This document shows positions 11,701 through 23,700 of a stretch of DNA of 28,223 bases, piece by piece. The notes under the pieces are model-generated. The model was not told where the DNA came from, ran no database searches, and saw only the letters and a list, made by a program, of their open reading frames with translations. Source of the DNA: Pelargonium nanum (taxonomy: Eukaryota > Streptophyta > Magnoliopsida > Geraniales > Geraniaceae); assembly GCA_036897485.1 (NCBI GenBank), contig JAYMTF010000930.1, positions 1-28,223 on the forward strand, read 5' to 3'. Each line of letters starts with the position of its first letter. Position 1 is the first letter of the stretch. The translations under genes and the position numbers were made by a program.

Positions 11701-14700
11701 TTGTGGATTTGAACTAGATCTTGGTTATTGATTACCGCGGTATAATGCATTTTCTTTACACATTCATATGCTGATTTCTTTCTCCCCTAGACAGATTTTT
11801 TCAGCTGTACTTGGTTCTTTTGGAGTCAATAATATTGGAAGTAGCAGTGAAGGGATCAATAATGCGGTAATGTTTGGATGAAGTACTTAAACCGTTTTTT
11901 TTTTTGTTTGTGTGTGTGTGTGGTGGCGTTCATTTAGATAAGAATTGTTGTCATGCAAGTTGTGGCACTTGTGGATGTTTCTTGTGCTGAAACATTATTG
12001 CATCCCCACACCCTTTCTTCAGGTGGCATTGGAAAAAAGTGTTGAAATGCAGTGTGTGCAAATAGGTTATGGAAGTGGAGGATAAGTCTTTATTTGGCCA
12101 ATTAGCTAGGGAGATATATGAGTTTCCCAATTCCCATAAAGAACTAAGAGATTATTTTATATCATAGATACATCTTATAGTTAGTCTTTGTCTGACAGGA
12201 AGTTGCTCGGGAGAGGCTTTCAAGAACATTTGGACCTAATGGCTTGGAAGTTTCTGGTAGAGAGCCTGACCACGCTACTATGGGAAACTGGTCTAATCCC
12301 CTTAACGGCGTTTCTACTCCTCTTTCATCTGCTGTTCCTTTGGAGACTCTGCAGCCACAGGTAATTTCCATCCTCTCTTTCCACATTTGTAGCTGTGTAA
12401 ATATTCTCAGATTTTCATTGTGGCTTTTGTAGGTTGTTCCCGATTCTTTGACAACTTTGTCCCAGTATTTGAGTCATTTGAGAAATGAATTCAGTGCAAA
12501 TGGTCAGTTTCCTTGATTTATTTCTTTTCTTGTCCTGAATTATGTTTTTTCTATAGATGAAAATGTAACATAGTTGAAGTTCTGCGTTTACAGTCAATGG
12601 ACTTAGTAACAATCTTCAAGCTGCTAATACTCAAAGGCACAGTGGACAAGAATCTAATGCTGCCTCCTCTGCTTCTGTTGGACAAAATGGTGTCCCAACA
12701 CCATCTTCCTTGGCAGAAGTGTTGTTGAGTACAAGAGAAGTATTGACTCAACAAGTTGCAGAATGCCTATCCGTATGTGCCTAAGCTCAGATGTTCTACC
12801 AAATTTTGTATTTTTTGATATATATATATATATTGGTTCTATGGATTGTTCATGAGTCGGTATATGGTTAGGGCTCTTATGTGTCTTGAACTTTTGCTGA
12901 TGGTCACCAGTTGGAAGACATGTTAGTGAAAGAAAAAAGATAATGAAATCCCTAGACGAAAAGATTGTGTATGACGGGAAATATTGGCTAATTGATTGGA
13001 TCAGTCTCGTAAGTTAGGTATGTTGAGAAAAGTTTGAGCATAAAATGCCTATACCTGCAAAACAGAGATCCAAAACAAAGTAGTGCTGGTGACCATCAGG
13101 TTGGGAATGGATGGAAAATGAAAGGAAGAACATTTGTTTTTATTTAATTATATAATTTCATACTTTTTACTCATGGTGGACAGATTTTTTCTCCTTTCAA
13201 ACTTGGAAAGATATAGGTTATGGGTCCTCAAATATTACTTTTCTTCTTAATTACCGAACATGTAAGGTTGCCATGATTTAGAAGTAGTTTCATTATTGAA
13301 GCCTATTTATGCATCTTTTTCATTTGCTTTCTAACATTTGCAGCAACTTGCAAGACAACTAGGGGATCAGTTGAACACAACCAATCCATTGACCCGGAGG
13401 AATATCCAAGTCAGGTCTCTTTCAGTTGGAGTCCTGCTGCATAATTTAGGTGCTTTGCTCCTTGAGCTTGGTCGCACAACAATGACATTGCGAATGGGCC
13501 AAACACCGGTGTGTTTAGTTCCCTTTTTATTGACATAACCTCGACTTGTTTAAGCTTTTGCTCATGTTTGTGTGAGCACTTATCTGCTCTTACAAATTGT
13601 TTAGGCTATTATACTCAATCTTGTAACTCTATCAGGGTGATGCCGTAGTTAATGCTGGACCTGCCATGTTTATATCTCCTTCTGGCCCCACCCCTATTAT
13701 GGTCCAGGTAAGTCATATTTATCTGTTCTTTTTCTTCTTCCTTTTCAGGCCAATCTTACTTGTGTTATTTTATCGTGCTTTCTCTGGTTGAAATATCAAG
13801 CAGCCACCTCAATTGGGATCAAGGGCTGGAGCAATCCCCAGTGGAAATATGCAATCAGCCTCTGGTTTTCTCCCTAGAAATGTTGACATAAGATTTCGTT
13901 CAGGTGTGTTGATTCGACAAACTTCAGCTCCTCTTTTCGGAAGACATGCAAATATTTAGTTACTTGTCATCATTTTGTTTTCCAAGTGTTGCGTGTTTAT
14001 GCGAGTGAGCAGAATCGTTGTGATTGACTTTTCATAACACTACCCTTAATTTTATGATTGTTTGTCTGCATGTTTCTTATCTTTTGTGCTAATCGTACCA
14101 TTAGGTTCATCGGCACCTACAGTCCTTAATCAAAGGGAACCTTCTGATACACGGCAAACCCCTGAACAAACCAACCCAGCACTTTCCGGAGGTGCAAATT
14201 CAGTTCATCAAACTGCTGGAAGGAATCCGTCTTCCACCAGAGAGTCTGGAGTGCGGGTAGTGCCTATTAGGGCTGTGGTCGCAACAGTACCTGCTGCTGT
14301 TAGGCACCAACCTTCTGACTCAACTCGCCATCCAATTGGTGTACTATATCCTGTTATTGCAAGAGTTCAACATGTAACTTCTAGAAATTTGAACAGTGCG
14401 AGTCAAACCCATCCACAACACGGTGGAAATGAGCAATTACCGAGAATGTCCCCTGGTGAGCAAATCCATGCCAGCGGTGATGGTGATTTCAACTTTCAAG
14501 GTCCACCTACTAGCTCCTTTAGCCCTCATGCAGGAATGTCAGAATCTAATGCAGCTACACGAGGGCCAGAACCCCAAGTTAGCGATGAAGGAGCCTTTTT
14601 GTCCAACTTGCTTCATCAAATCTTGCCCCTTGTTTCACAGAACAGAAGCACGGAATCAAATATTGCATCCACAAATGAAACAAATGTATCTGATAACAGT

Positions 14701-15398
14701 AATAGACAAACTTCGGCAACCCAAGTAAGCTTGCCAATCCATTTGATCTAGTATGATATCTTGTTTTGGATGGATAATTGCTAATACGGAATTCAGATTA
14801 TACGTCATTCTTGCATTTCATGATTTTACTAGAAATTCAGTTATAAACTAGTGGTGGACTGTGTATAACTCCAGAAATTCAAATGATAAGATGTGAATTA
14901 CTACACGCAGGCTCAAGAGAACTCTGATGTTGAATCTTCTTCACGTCGACGACCACAAGCCAACTTGCCAACCCCACCAAGCTCAAAACGTCAAAAGGTA
15001 AATATCATTTCTGTTCTCTGGAATAGTTACTTCATCTGTTGCTTCCCTAGAACTAAGGTAATGGTTAGTTACCATGAATACCTCTCGATGCAATGAAATT
15101 TGATGGCGAGTCTTGGCGAACACTAAGATTGTGACCTTAATTCACGGGTTTGAGTCAAAGAACAGTCTCTCTGCAAAGCAGAGGTAGAGGTAAGACTGCA
15201 TAAACAAATGACCATCTCTGGACCCCGCAATGATGGGAGTCTCGTTCACTGGGCCACCCTCAGGAAAACAAACGCATCGGCCACCAAGAACTTTGCTTTT
15301 GAATTTCAGCTTTAAAACATACTGACTGAAATGATATCAAACATTTGCTCTCTTTTTCTTTCTGAATTGATCTCAACTTGCTAATGCAGAGGGATTGA
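8748..15398 (+). CDS. Ubiquitin-like domain protein related to BAG6/Scythe
   Basis: Fourteen coding exons join in phase: 8748-8879, 9530-9647, 10627-10707, 11598-11689, 11795-11866, 12199-12360, 12433-12502, 12594-12772, 13344-13508, 13636-13707, 13804-13903, 14105-14724, 14911-14997 and 15390-15398. The product is 652 residues. A ubiquitin-like domain spans about 24-98 (from TIEIKIKTLD to HVEDGHTLHLVVRQP) with no C-terminal diglycine, so it is a built-in domain rather than a conjugated tag. Residues 303-381 (from QLARQLGDQL, through LLHNLGALLLELGRT) resemble the conserved helical region of BAG6-type proteins. The rest is rich in Ser, Pro, Gln and Asn, and the tail SKRQKRD is a likely nuclear signal. 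Human BAG6 handles tail-anchored and mislocalised proteins with the proteasome and GET pathway; the same role here is inferred. It is not the calmodulin-binding Arabidopsis BAG6. No C-terminal BAG domain was recognised. Confidence 0.85.
11907..11922. repeat. GT microsatellite in BAG6-like intron
   Basis: A short run of GT units follows a T-run, about 40 bases into the intron that begins at 11867. Simple repeat, useful only as a possible length marker. Confidence 0.6.
12818..12833. repeat. AT microsatellite in BAG6-like intron
   Basis: About eight AT units near the start of the intron 12773-13343. Simple repeat without further structure. Confidence 0.6.
15100..15263 (+). mobile_element. Au-like SINE
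   Basis: The order of landmarks follows the plant Au SINE family: GGCGAGTCTTGGCGAA at the head (box A region, with an apparent short deletion after it), TGACC, ACGGGTTTGAGTC (box B, consensus GGTTCGANNCC, at about 15145-15157), CAGTCTCTCTGCAAA, GAGGTAAGACTGCATA, then GGACCCCGCAATGATGGGAG and CACTGGGCCACCCT at the end. Several positions have drifted from the consensus as I remember it, so it is old. It lies in the last intron (14998-15389) in the sense orientation. I found no T-run or target-site duplication at its end. Confidence 0.75.
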
Positions 15399-15800
15399 CT
15401 TTTTCTCAAGAGACCCAGATTCCATAAATTATACGCCGCGGAGTTTTGACGATATCATTCTTGTGGCGGATATTAGTTACTGATTGGAGTTGTGGATATC
15501 AGTTTGCAGCAAAGGATGGTGATGCGAGGCACGAATGATGGATAGAGAAATATGATTGTGCTTCTGCGTAGATTTCATTCTTTTTTTTGCTCATATATTA
15601 TTTGTATGATAGTTATAGTCATATGAACTTTTTAGCATTAGATGTGCTTTGTGAGGAAGTTCTGACTTGGAAAATGAAATTTTCACTTTTCAGAGGTTTT
15701 GAACTTAATGTGAGTATCTATCTGTTTCATATATTGGGGATTTGGGGCCTCTATGTATGTGCTTGTGTTTGTTGGGAACAATATTTTTTGTTTTAAAGTG
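15399..15800 (+). terminator. 3' UTR of the BAG6-like gene
   Basis: Downstream of the stop the sequence is T-rich and non-coding. The small open frame at 15587-15796 has no recognisable domain and is treated as noise. The end of the transcript is estimated near 15750-15800 from composition only; no canonical AATAAA was identified. Confidence 0.3.
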
Positions 15801-15859
15801 CTAGTGAATTACATTTGTATTCTCAAATTTGGAGCCATCAAATCTGTAAAGTGTTGTTG

Positions 15860-15957
15860 AACAACTTGAACACTCAATAGGCAAGTTGTTGATTTCACTT
15901 GTTTTCTTGAGGTTTTAGTTTCGAACCTCGGTATTGGTACGTTTGTTGATAAAAAAA
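15860..15957 (+). repeat. Second tRNA-like (SINE-like) fragment with A-tail
   Basis: A box-B-like AGTTTCGAACCTCGG (about 15917-15931) follows CTTGAGGTTTT, the same context seen in the minus-strand fragment at 6860-6920 (TCAAGGTTTTAGGTTCGA). A run of nine A begins about 20 bases downstream (near 15950). A degenerate tRNA-derived SINE is likely; box A is too worn to place firmly. Confidence 0.35.
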
Positions 15958-15959
15958 AA

Positions 15960-16560
15960 TAGCCTACACCTATGGTATTCAGGATTGAAATTATTTCAAA
16001 ATTCAAGAAGAAGATGGCACTATGGCATGTAGTCGAACGGATCAGATCAGATTTAGTTTGTATTTCAAATTGAAACATGAGATCAGGTCGAATTTTTTCA
16101 ATTATGCATTCACTAGACAAAAGTAAAAAAATAATCATAACTTTGTGTTTTGATTTTGATCATTTTTATATATTATTATGCAAATTGCTAAAAAAGAATG
16201 TGATTTAGTTTTCAAATTTTCACCTCTAAAAATATTATTTGTCTTTTATAGTCATTTTGACGCTATAAACTGCATGTCAACATTTTTTACCAAACATTTT
16301 AAGTACTTATCACAACTTTCTTGTCAAATAGTTAATAATTTATTTTAAAAGAGGCTAAACACAAAATATGAAAAATGCTTACAAGCTATACTTACTTATG
16401 AGCTATTCTTGAAAAGCTAATCAAACATCTTCTTGGGGAAAATAATAAAGAATTTTGGTTGAATTCATATACTTGAAGGACTAAAAGATAATGGAAACTT
16501 AATTCAGGGGCTAAATTGACAATTCCCGATATTTTAGGGACCATTTGAAAAGAAAAAAAA
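15960..16560. other. Intergenic spacer upstream of the S11 gene
   Basis: No gene is supported. The right end (16476-16552) holds three phased short blocks, AGGACTAAAAG, AGGGGCTAAATTGAC and AGGGACCATTTGAAAAG. These resemble the GGGGACCATTTTG and GGGGATTAAATTTGA blocks in the arms of the foldback at 4571-4899, so part of the spacer may be an old repeat of a related family. The rest is AT-rich without clear structure. Confidence 0.35.
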
Positions 16561-16620
16561 CTCATTTGTTCACTAGCCAGCCAACCCTCGCTCCGAACTT
16601 GAGGGTATTTCAGTCATTGC

Positions 16621-16690
16621 ACAGTTTAGGGTTTCCCCTCTGGAGCAATATAGAACCATCACTCTCTCAGCACAACTAGGGTTTCTCTTT
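16621..16690 (+). promoter_or_regulatory. S11 core promoter/leader with two telo-boxes
   Basis: Two TAGGGTTT elements (16627-16634 and 16677-16684; complement AAACCCTA) bracket a TATA-like AATATAGAA (about 16647-16655) and a pyrimidine-rich ACTCTCTC. Telo-boxes close to the transcription start are a known hallmark of plant ribosomal-protein genes, where they pair with other elements to drive expression in dividing cells. The start site is inferred to be near 16660-16675. Confidence 0.6.
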
Positions 16691-16754
16691 CGCTTCTCAT
16701 ATTCAGAGCCTCCTCTTCTTAGCGCCTTGTTCACATCGCTTCGAAGCCCCAATC

Positions 16755-18763
<2,009 letters not shown>

Positions 18764-19600
18764 GTTTTGTGACTTAGTTTTCCCGTTGCCAAGTAGTAGT
18801 GTTACAGTTGAGAGAAGAGTTAGTTTTTTTTGGTGAGATAAAGACAAATTGTTATTTGAATATGCACTTTTAATATCAAAATTGAACCATTGTTTTGAAA
18901 TTCTTCATTCTACATTACTATTGTGAATCTATGATGGCATGACAATTGAATTGCCTTTATCACTTTTTCGTGAATGCCGTTGGGCTGCAAATACAGGAGA
19001 ATATCTAATCTTTTCAAATTGTAACTCAAATTTTGAGCAATGAGCAGTCTTGTTGCCTTGTACCAAACGTCTCTACTGTTCAGGGTTTGTATATATGTAA
19101 ATGCAAATCCCCTAAAAAATTTCATTAGTGATGTGCACGCGCCAAAGTAGTACATGTTATTTATACGTATCCCACATTTTGGTTGTGTTTTAGTGCAAGC
19201 TCGATAGCAGATATGGGTTTGAAAATTGGAATAGCCTTCCCACTAAGAATTGACTGTTCCGTTTCGAGCAAATTTAAATAGCGCACAGTTGGTTATTTGA
19301 TTGTTATACACAATTATGTTAGTTTGGAAATGGTAAATCCATTCTATTTGGAACTTGCATCAATTGAGTCTGTATTGTACACTCACTGCCAGGTTCATTA
19401 ATTAAATGAAATACTTAGAAAGTGAGATTAGTTTGAAAATTGCAGACGTTGACATGACAAATTACAGCAAACTATTTTTGTATTTATAAACTCGAAGATA
19501 AGTTTTGGAATAATTGTAGTTCCTATGCTGTATTATCATATAATAAGAAAATGGTAGATGACGTAGTTTGGTCTTGGCATTAGAATGATCAAATTTTTTT
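18764..19600. other. 3' UTR of the S11 gene and intergenic spacer
   Basis: The first 100-200 bases are expected S11 3' UTR, with a T-run near 18820. Beyond that the sequence is AT-rich. The minus-strand open frame 18910-19155 has no recognisable domain or splice partners and is considered fortuitous. I see no RNA gene or repeat with clear boundaries. Confidence 0.35.
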
Positions 19601-19604
19601 TTTA

Positions 19605-20055
19605 TGGAAACGCCTGGCTCCACTTGTGTTGGGCTCTAGCTTCTTGGGCCAGTCAAAGAGCTCGTGTGCTCTTCGTGCGGGTAGGATCAAAACTTCTAGG
19701 AGCCTCCGCCTCTTTGGGAGTGAACCTAGCGTCCGAATAGAGCTGGCTGTGTCTGGATGAAGTCTCGATGAGGTGGGGACCTTGTAAATAATCCAGCGAG
19801 GCGAATCGAGGCCCTCTCATGGATGATAAGTGTTGTGCCTCTCCTTGGGGCCTAGAAAGTGACCCGTTGAGGAACGATGAAACAATGCTCAAGAAGTGAA
19901 TCAGCGTGTTACATCATTCCAAGTTTGAGTTAGTTGAAACGAAAAACTTCTAGCAAGTTTTTCTAGTAGCAAGGTTCGGATGGAAGTTCCCTGAGCAAGT
20001 TTTGCGGGATAGGAATATGGGATTGATGTAGCGCTCAGGCGTCACATACCACGTT
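19605..20055. other. GC-richer island, possible transposon remnant
   Basis: This segment is clearly less AT-rich than the spacer on both sides. It has a minus-strand open frame (19653-19892, about 79 residues) rich in Ser, Arg and Leu that I do not recognise. Read on the minus strand the right edge begins TGTGACGCCTGAGCGCTAC (about 20047-20029), which resembles the TG start of some plant LTRs. Direct echoes of GCAAGTTTT occur near 19954 and 19995. A worn LTR-retrotransposon piece is possible, but no reverse-transcriptase or integrase motif is visible. Confidence 0.3.
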
Positions 20056-20093
20056 TTTATTCGTCGCTTATTGTAGGAACATTATATGTTATA

Positions 20094-20222
20094 TTAAAAT
20101 CGACACTACTTCCACATTTTTAAAAACACACTTGTTACATATAAAATCTTTTTTTATATTTTTTATTTGTAACATCACATGTTTTACTTAAATTCAACAC
20201 TACTTCCACATTTTTTTTTCTA
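20094..20222. repeat. Imperfect direct repeat with 94-base spacing
   Basis: ACACTACTTCCACATTTTT occurs at about 20103-20121 and again at about 20197-20215, each preceded by a TTAAA-type run and by ATATGTT or ACATGTT further left. The two copies are separated by 94 bases and look like a degraded tandem duplication in AT-rich spacer. Confidence 0.55.
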
Positions 20223-20719
20223 TAACAACTTTACATAAACCCATATTCTTATACAATTCAAGTGTTTCTGTAGGTGCACCATTTCTTCTCTCAAAGTCAA
20301 ACCAAACTGATTAATGTCTAAAAGCTTTCACAATATTTATTCAAATGGCTTTTCCAATTGCATTATGTCACTACTCTACCACAAATCATAACTGTTACCA
20401 AAATGTTCATTTATTACAAGACACCACATCATCATACAATTCTATTTAACACTGTTCACTTACTGTAGAAATCATACACAACATTATCACACTACCTAGC
20501 TCTTTCGATGATTGTGTCACAGTAATGAATCAAAGATTTCAAAAGAACAATACAAGTGACTTTATTAACCAAAATTTGGGTCACATTTTCAATTCGAAAT
20601 TGGAAATTTCGTTATCAAAAGAAATAAAGTTAAGAATGATATAAGCTTACAAAGTTCGGCAAAAGCAGCTCTCATCACTATGGCAGAAGATTCAGTCATC
20701 TGTCTTAGAATGCCAGTCT

Positions 20720-23700
20720 TTAAACTTTTATCTTCCCAGCGAGACGCCACGTAGATCCTTCATGAAATAGCGATTTCTCGAATACCCAGATTTCGCGTAC
20801 AAGGAGCTGGAGAACAGGGTTAAAATCAAAATGTGACTTGGGAAAGACAGAGAAGACAAATTAGAAGTAATCAACAAATACTTTTCAAATGGGCTGCATC
20901 AAAAAACTAGATTAAATGTTTCTCAAACAATGCTAGAAGTAATAATACAAATAGTTTACGGTGAATTATTTTGGGTATAAAATTTTTTGGACCATGTGTA
21001 TCATGAATCCAATACTACCAGATGCTTGTTTGTTCGGGTAATTAGGTTATGTGCCAAGCACTTACGAGCAAACCTAAAACTCTAACATAGCTTTTGCCTT
21101 TTTCTACATTGAGAATTTGTACCATGGTATTAATTAATGTATATGCATTAATGTGTGCTTATCAAGCTCGATGACATTTAGCAAGCAAGATAGGGTCCCA
21201 AATAAAGACACTCAATGGACCGTTTTCATAATGAGAATAGATATAACCTTATTCCGGTCTGGTATGGAATGAAAAAAAGCAATCAGAACTTACGAGTACA
21301 AGTAATTAAACAATTATGTCACAAAATGAGGTGGACAAACATATTGAATTACAAGGTTATTAATAAGACAAATGGTCAGAATCATGCTTATCATCAATTT
21401 AGTACTGACAGGTCTAGTTACTTAGATAACGTGCTGAGAACTAATCATTAAACTTAAACCTAATACTCAAATGTAGCTTTTGCTGGTTCCATATTCAGAA
21501 CTTGACTTTGACGATACATATATGTTTATGCGTGTGATATGTGCTTCTCAAGCACAAGTGTTTATCTAGATAGAAAGATAGATCCTGCAATGATTATTAT
21601 ACTAAGGATGAAATGAAAAGGCTAGGTAGCATAGTGTGTTGATCCTTCATTTCTATGTAGAGGGGTATGTGATCCTTCCTCGTTGATCTAATCTTTTATG
21701 TACTAATAATGACAGTAACAATTACACTTCCGTGAAATGGAACAAAGGAAATAAGTTTTCGGATGACTTTGATGCCTGTATTATTTGATCAATAAAAAAA
21801 AATTAAATAAAAAATTGGTATGCAATGCATAAAGTTAATACATTTCAGGAGCACAACCCCAATCGGAAATTATAGAACTATACCTCCTTAGATTTATTTC
21901 CAGCAACAACGGCACCTTTAGAATTACATGCTTCGAACTTCTGCAAGAACACAAGTTATACAATTTACACAAGTTCCAATAATTCAGTAGGCAAACTACA
22001 GATGAAGAAACAGGTCGGTAAAACCAAACCACAGTTCAGGGATATAGTAAGCAGAGCCAGAGTTTTGGGGCATAAATATCTAGTAACACACTCATCCCTA
22101 ACATTTATCAAAAATTATGGAAGTGATTAAAAACATAGCTGCACTGTTACATCATTATATTGCAAAAACACTTAGTTTTATAATATTGATGTTTTACCCA
22201 TCATTACAATTACTGCCCCACTTTGAATGAGGGCTTCAACAGGGTATAACCCATGCCAATTGTCACTTCGCGGACCAACAATGTTTCACATAAAAAAAGG
22301 AAATGCAAGCTAGAACCATGCTAAAATTTGCCAGCAATTAATGAACCATGCAAATTTTGGGTTCGGCAACTTGTATTTTTACCACATACATGGTGAGAAA
22401 AATATCAAGTTTGACAAACTTGTAGAATCCAATTATACAACGTAGAAAAAAAATCAGACCAATCCGTACCTCTTTAGTTAGAAATTCAATTGTAAGCTGT
22501 ATGAATGCTTTATTGAGATCATTACGATCAACTCCAATCTGTATAGAAGAATAATAAATCATTAGCATATATAGTAGCCTTAAATGCTATGAACCATATG
22601 AGGATTACTGTACATATAAATATAACTCAACTAATGAAAATATCTTATTCTAATTCGGGCTAAGATATAGACTCTGGATTGGAAAACCTGCCTTCAACAA
22701 GGACAAATGGACAGATCAATTGGAACGCTTAATTTCACAAGTCTATAATATTAATTTTTCCAAGACTGAAAACAAAAACAAAAAAAGTGACATAAAATGA
22801 AAAAGGCAAATCTGAAATGATTCTGATTTCAAGGTTATCTGACATTCATATGGTTTTGCAAACAAGTTGCTAATTGTGAATCAAGAAATAAATGAACTTG
22901 TAGGTCGGGAACTCATGGCTAGCAAGTGGGAGGGGCAAAACTTAGGCAGCACTGACACCGACACTCATCATGCGTTGTTGACACAATCTTCAACAACAAA
23001 AAGTTGAAATGCCGCAGAAGAGTGTTGCTCAGAGACAGACATTAACACTCCTACCTTCTAAGAGTGTCACAGTCAATGCTTCATACAACACTACAGATTT
23101 CAGAGAGATGCCAAGATATATGACTATTTTTCAGCCAGGCTAACATAAGCTAACAGCCAACCAGCAATAGCAAGACCAAACATGAATCCTATGCCCACGA
23201 GGAACAGTTGCAGTTAAACCAGTCAACAATTTAACACTCCATCCATATGGTTAGAAAAATATCATCACACAATTAAGGTCAAAGGTATACAACTAAGATA
23301 GTAAGAATGGATGTTTGCATGGCTGGAAACTGATCCTTCCCTGAAGCACAACCCAATTACTGAGTGTAAATAGCAAGTAGCTTCCACTTTCATCCAGCTA
23401 TCATTGTGTAAATAAATCTCGTAGTGTAAACAACATTTAAAACAAAACATGGAATTTAACCAGAAAGATACTTGCCAATCGTCCTTGCAATGTTCGTATC
23501 TTGACAACTGGTTCAACAAGTTCCCAGTAAACCGTATGCCCCAAGGATTCTCTTTTCTTAATTTCATTCTTGAATACCTGCCAACAAGAAAATTGTGAAT
23601 TATGTCAGAAAGAAAATTGCATCTAGATATAAAAAAGAAGCATTTGGGGCTGGGGGCAGGTGACTAGGTGAGTGACAAAAGCATACAGAGTACATTTTCT

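Noticed and set aside
14396..14728. Second open frame of 110 codons inside the long BAG6-like exon
   Set aside because: It is a shadow in another frame of exon 14105-14724, whose own frame continues the protein on both sides.
8748..15398. C-terminal BAG domain as in human BAG6
   Set aside because: The tail is low-complexity followed by a basic motif; no three-helix BAG signature is visible.
16290..16430. Possible MITE with ends ACCAAACATTTT and AATCAAACATCT
   Set aside because: The two ends are in direct rather than inverted orientation and do not pair, so no element boundary is supported.
21215..21451. Plus-strand open frame of 78 codons in the mL45-like intron 10
   Set aside because: Asn/Lys-rich with no domain; it lies between the two copies of an intronic duplication and looks like chance.
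23265..23475. Continuation of the minus-strand frame past exon 8 as coding
   Set aside because: The frame opened by MKLRKENP is not the frame used by exon 8; the correct frame gives VFKNEIKKRES... and ends at the GC donor.
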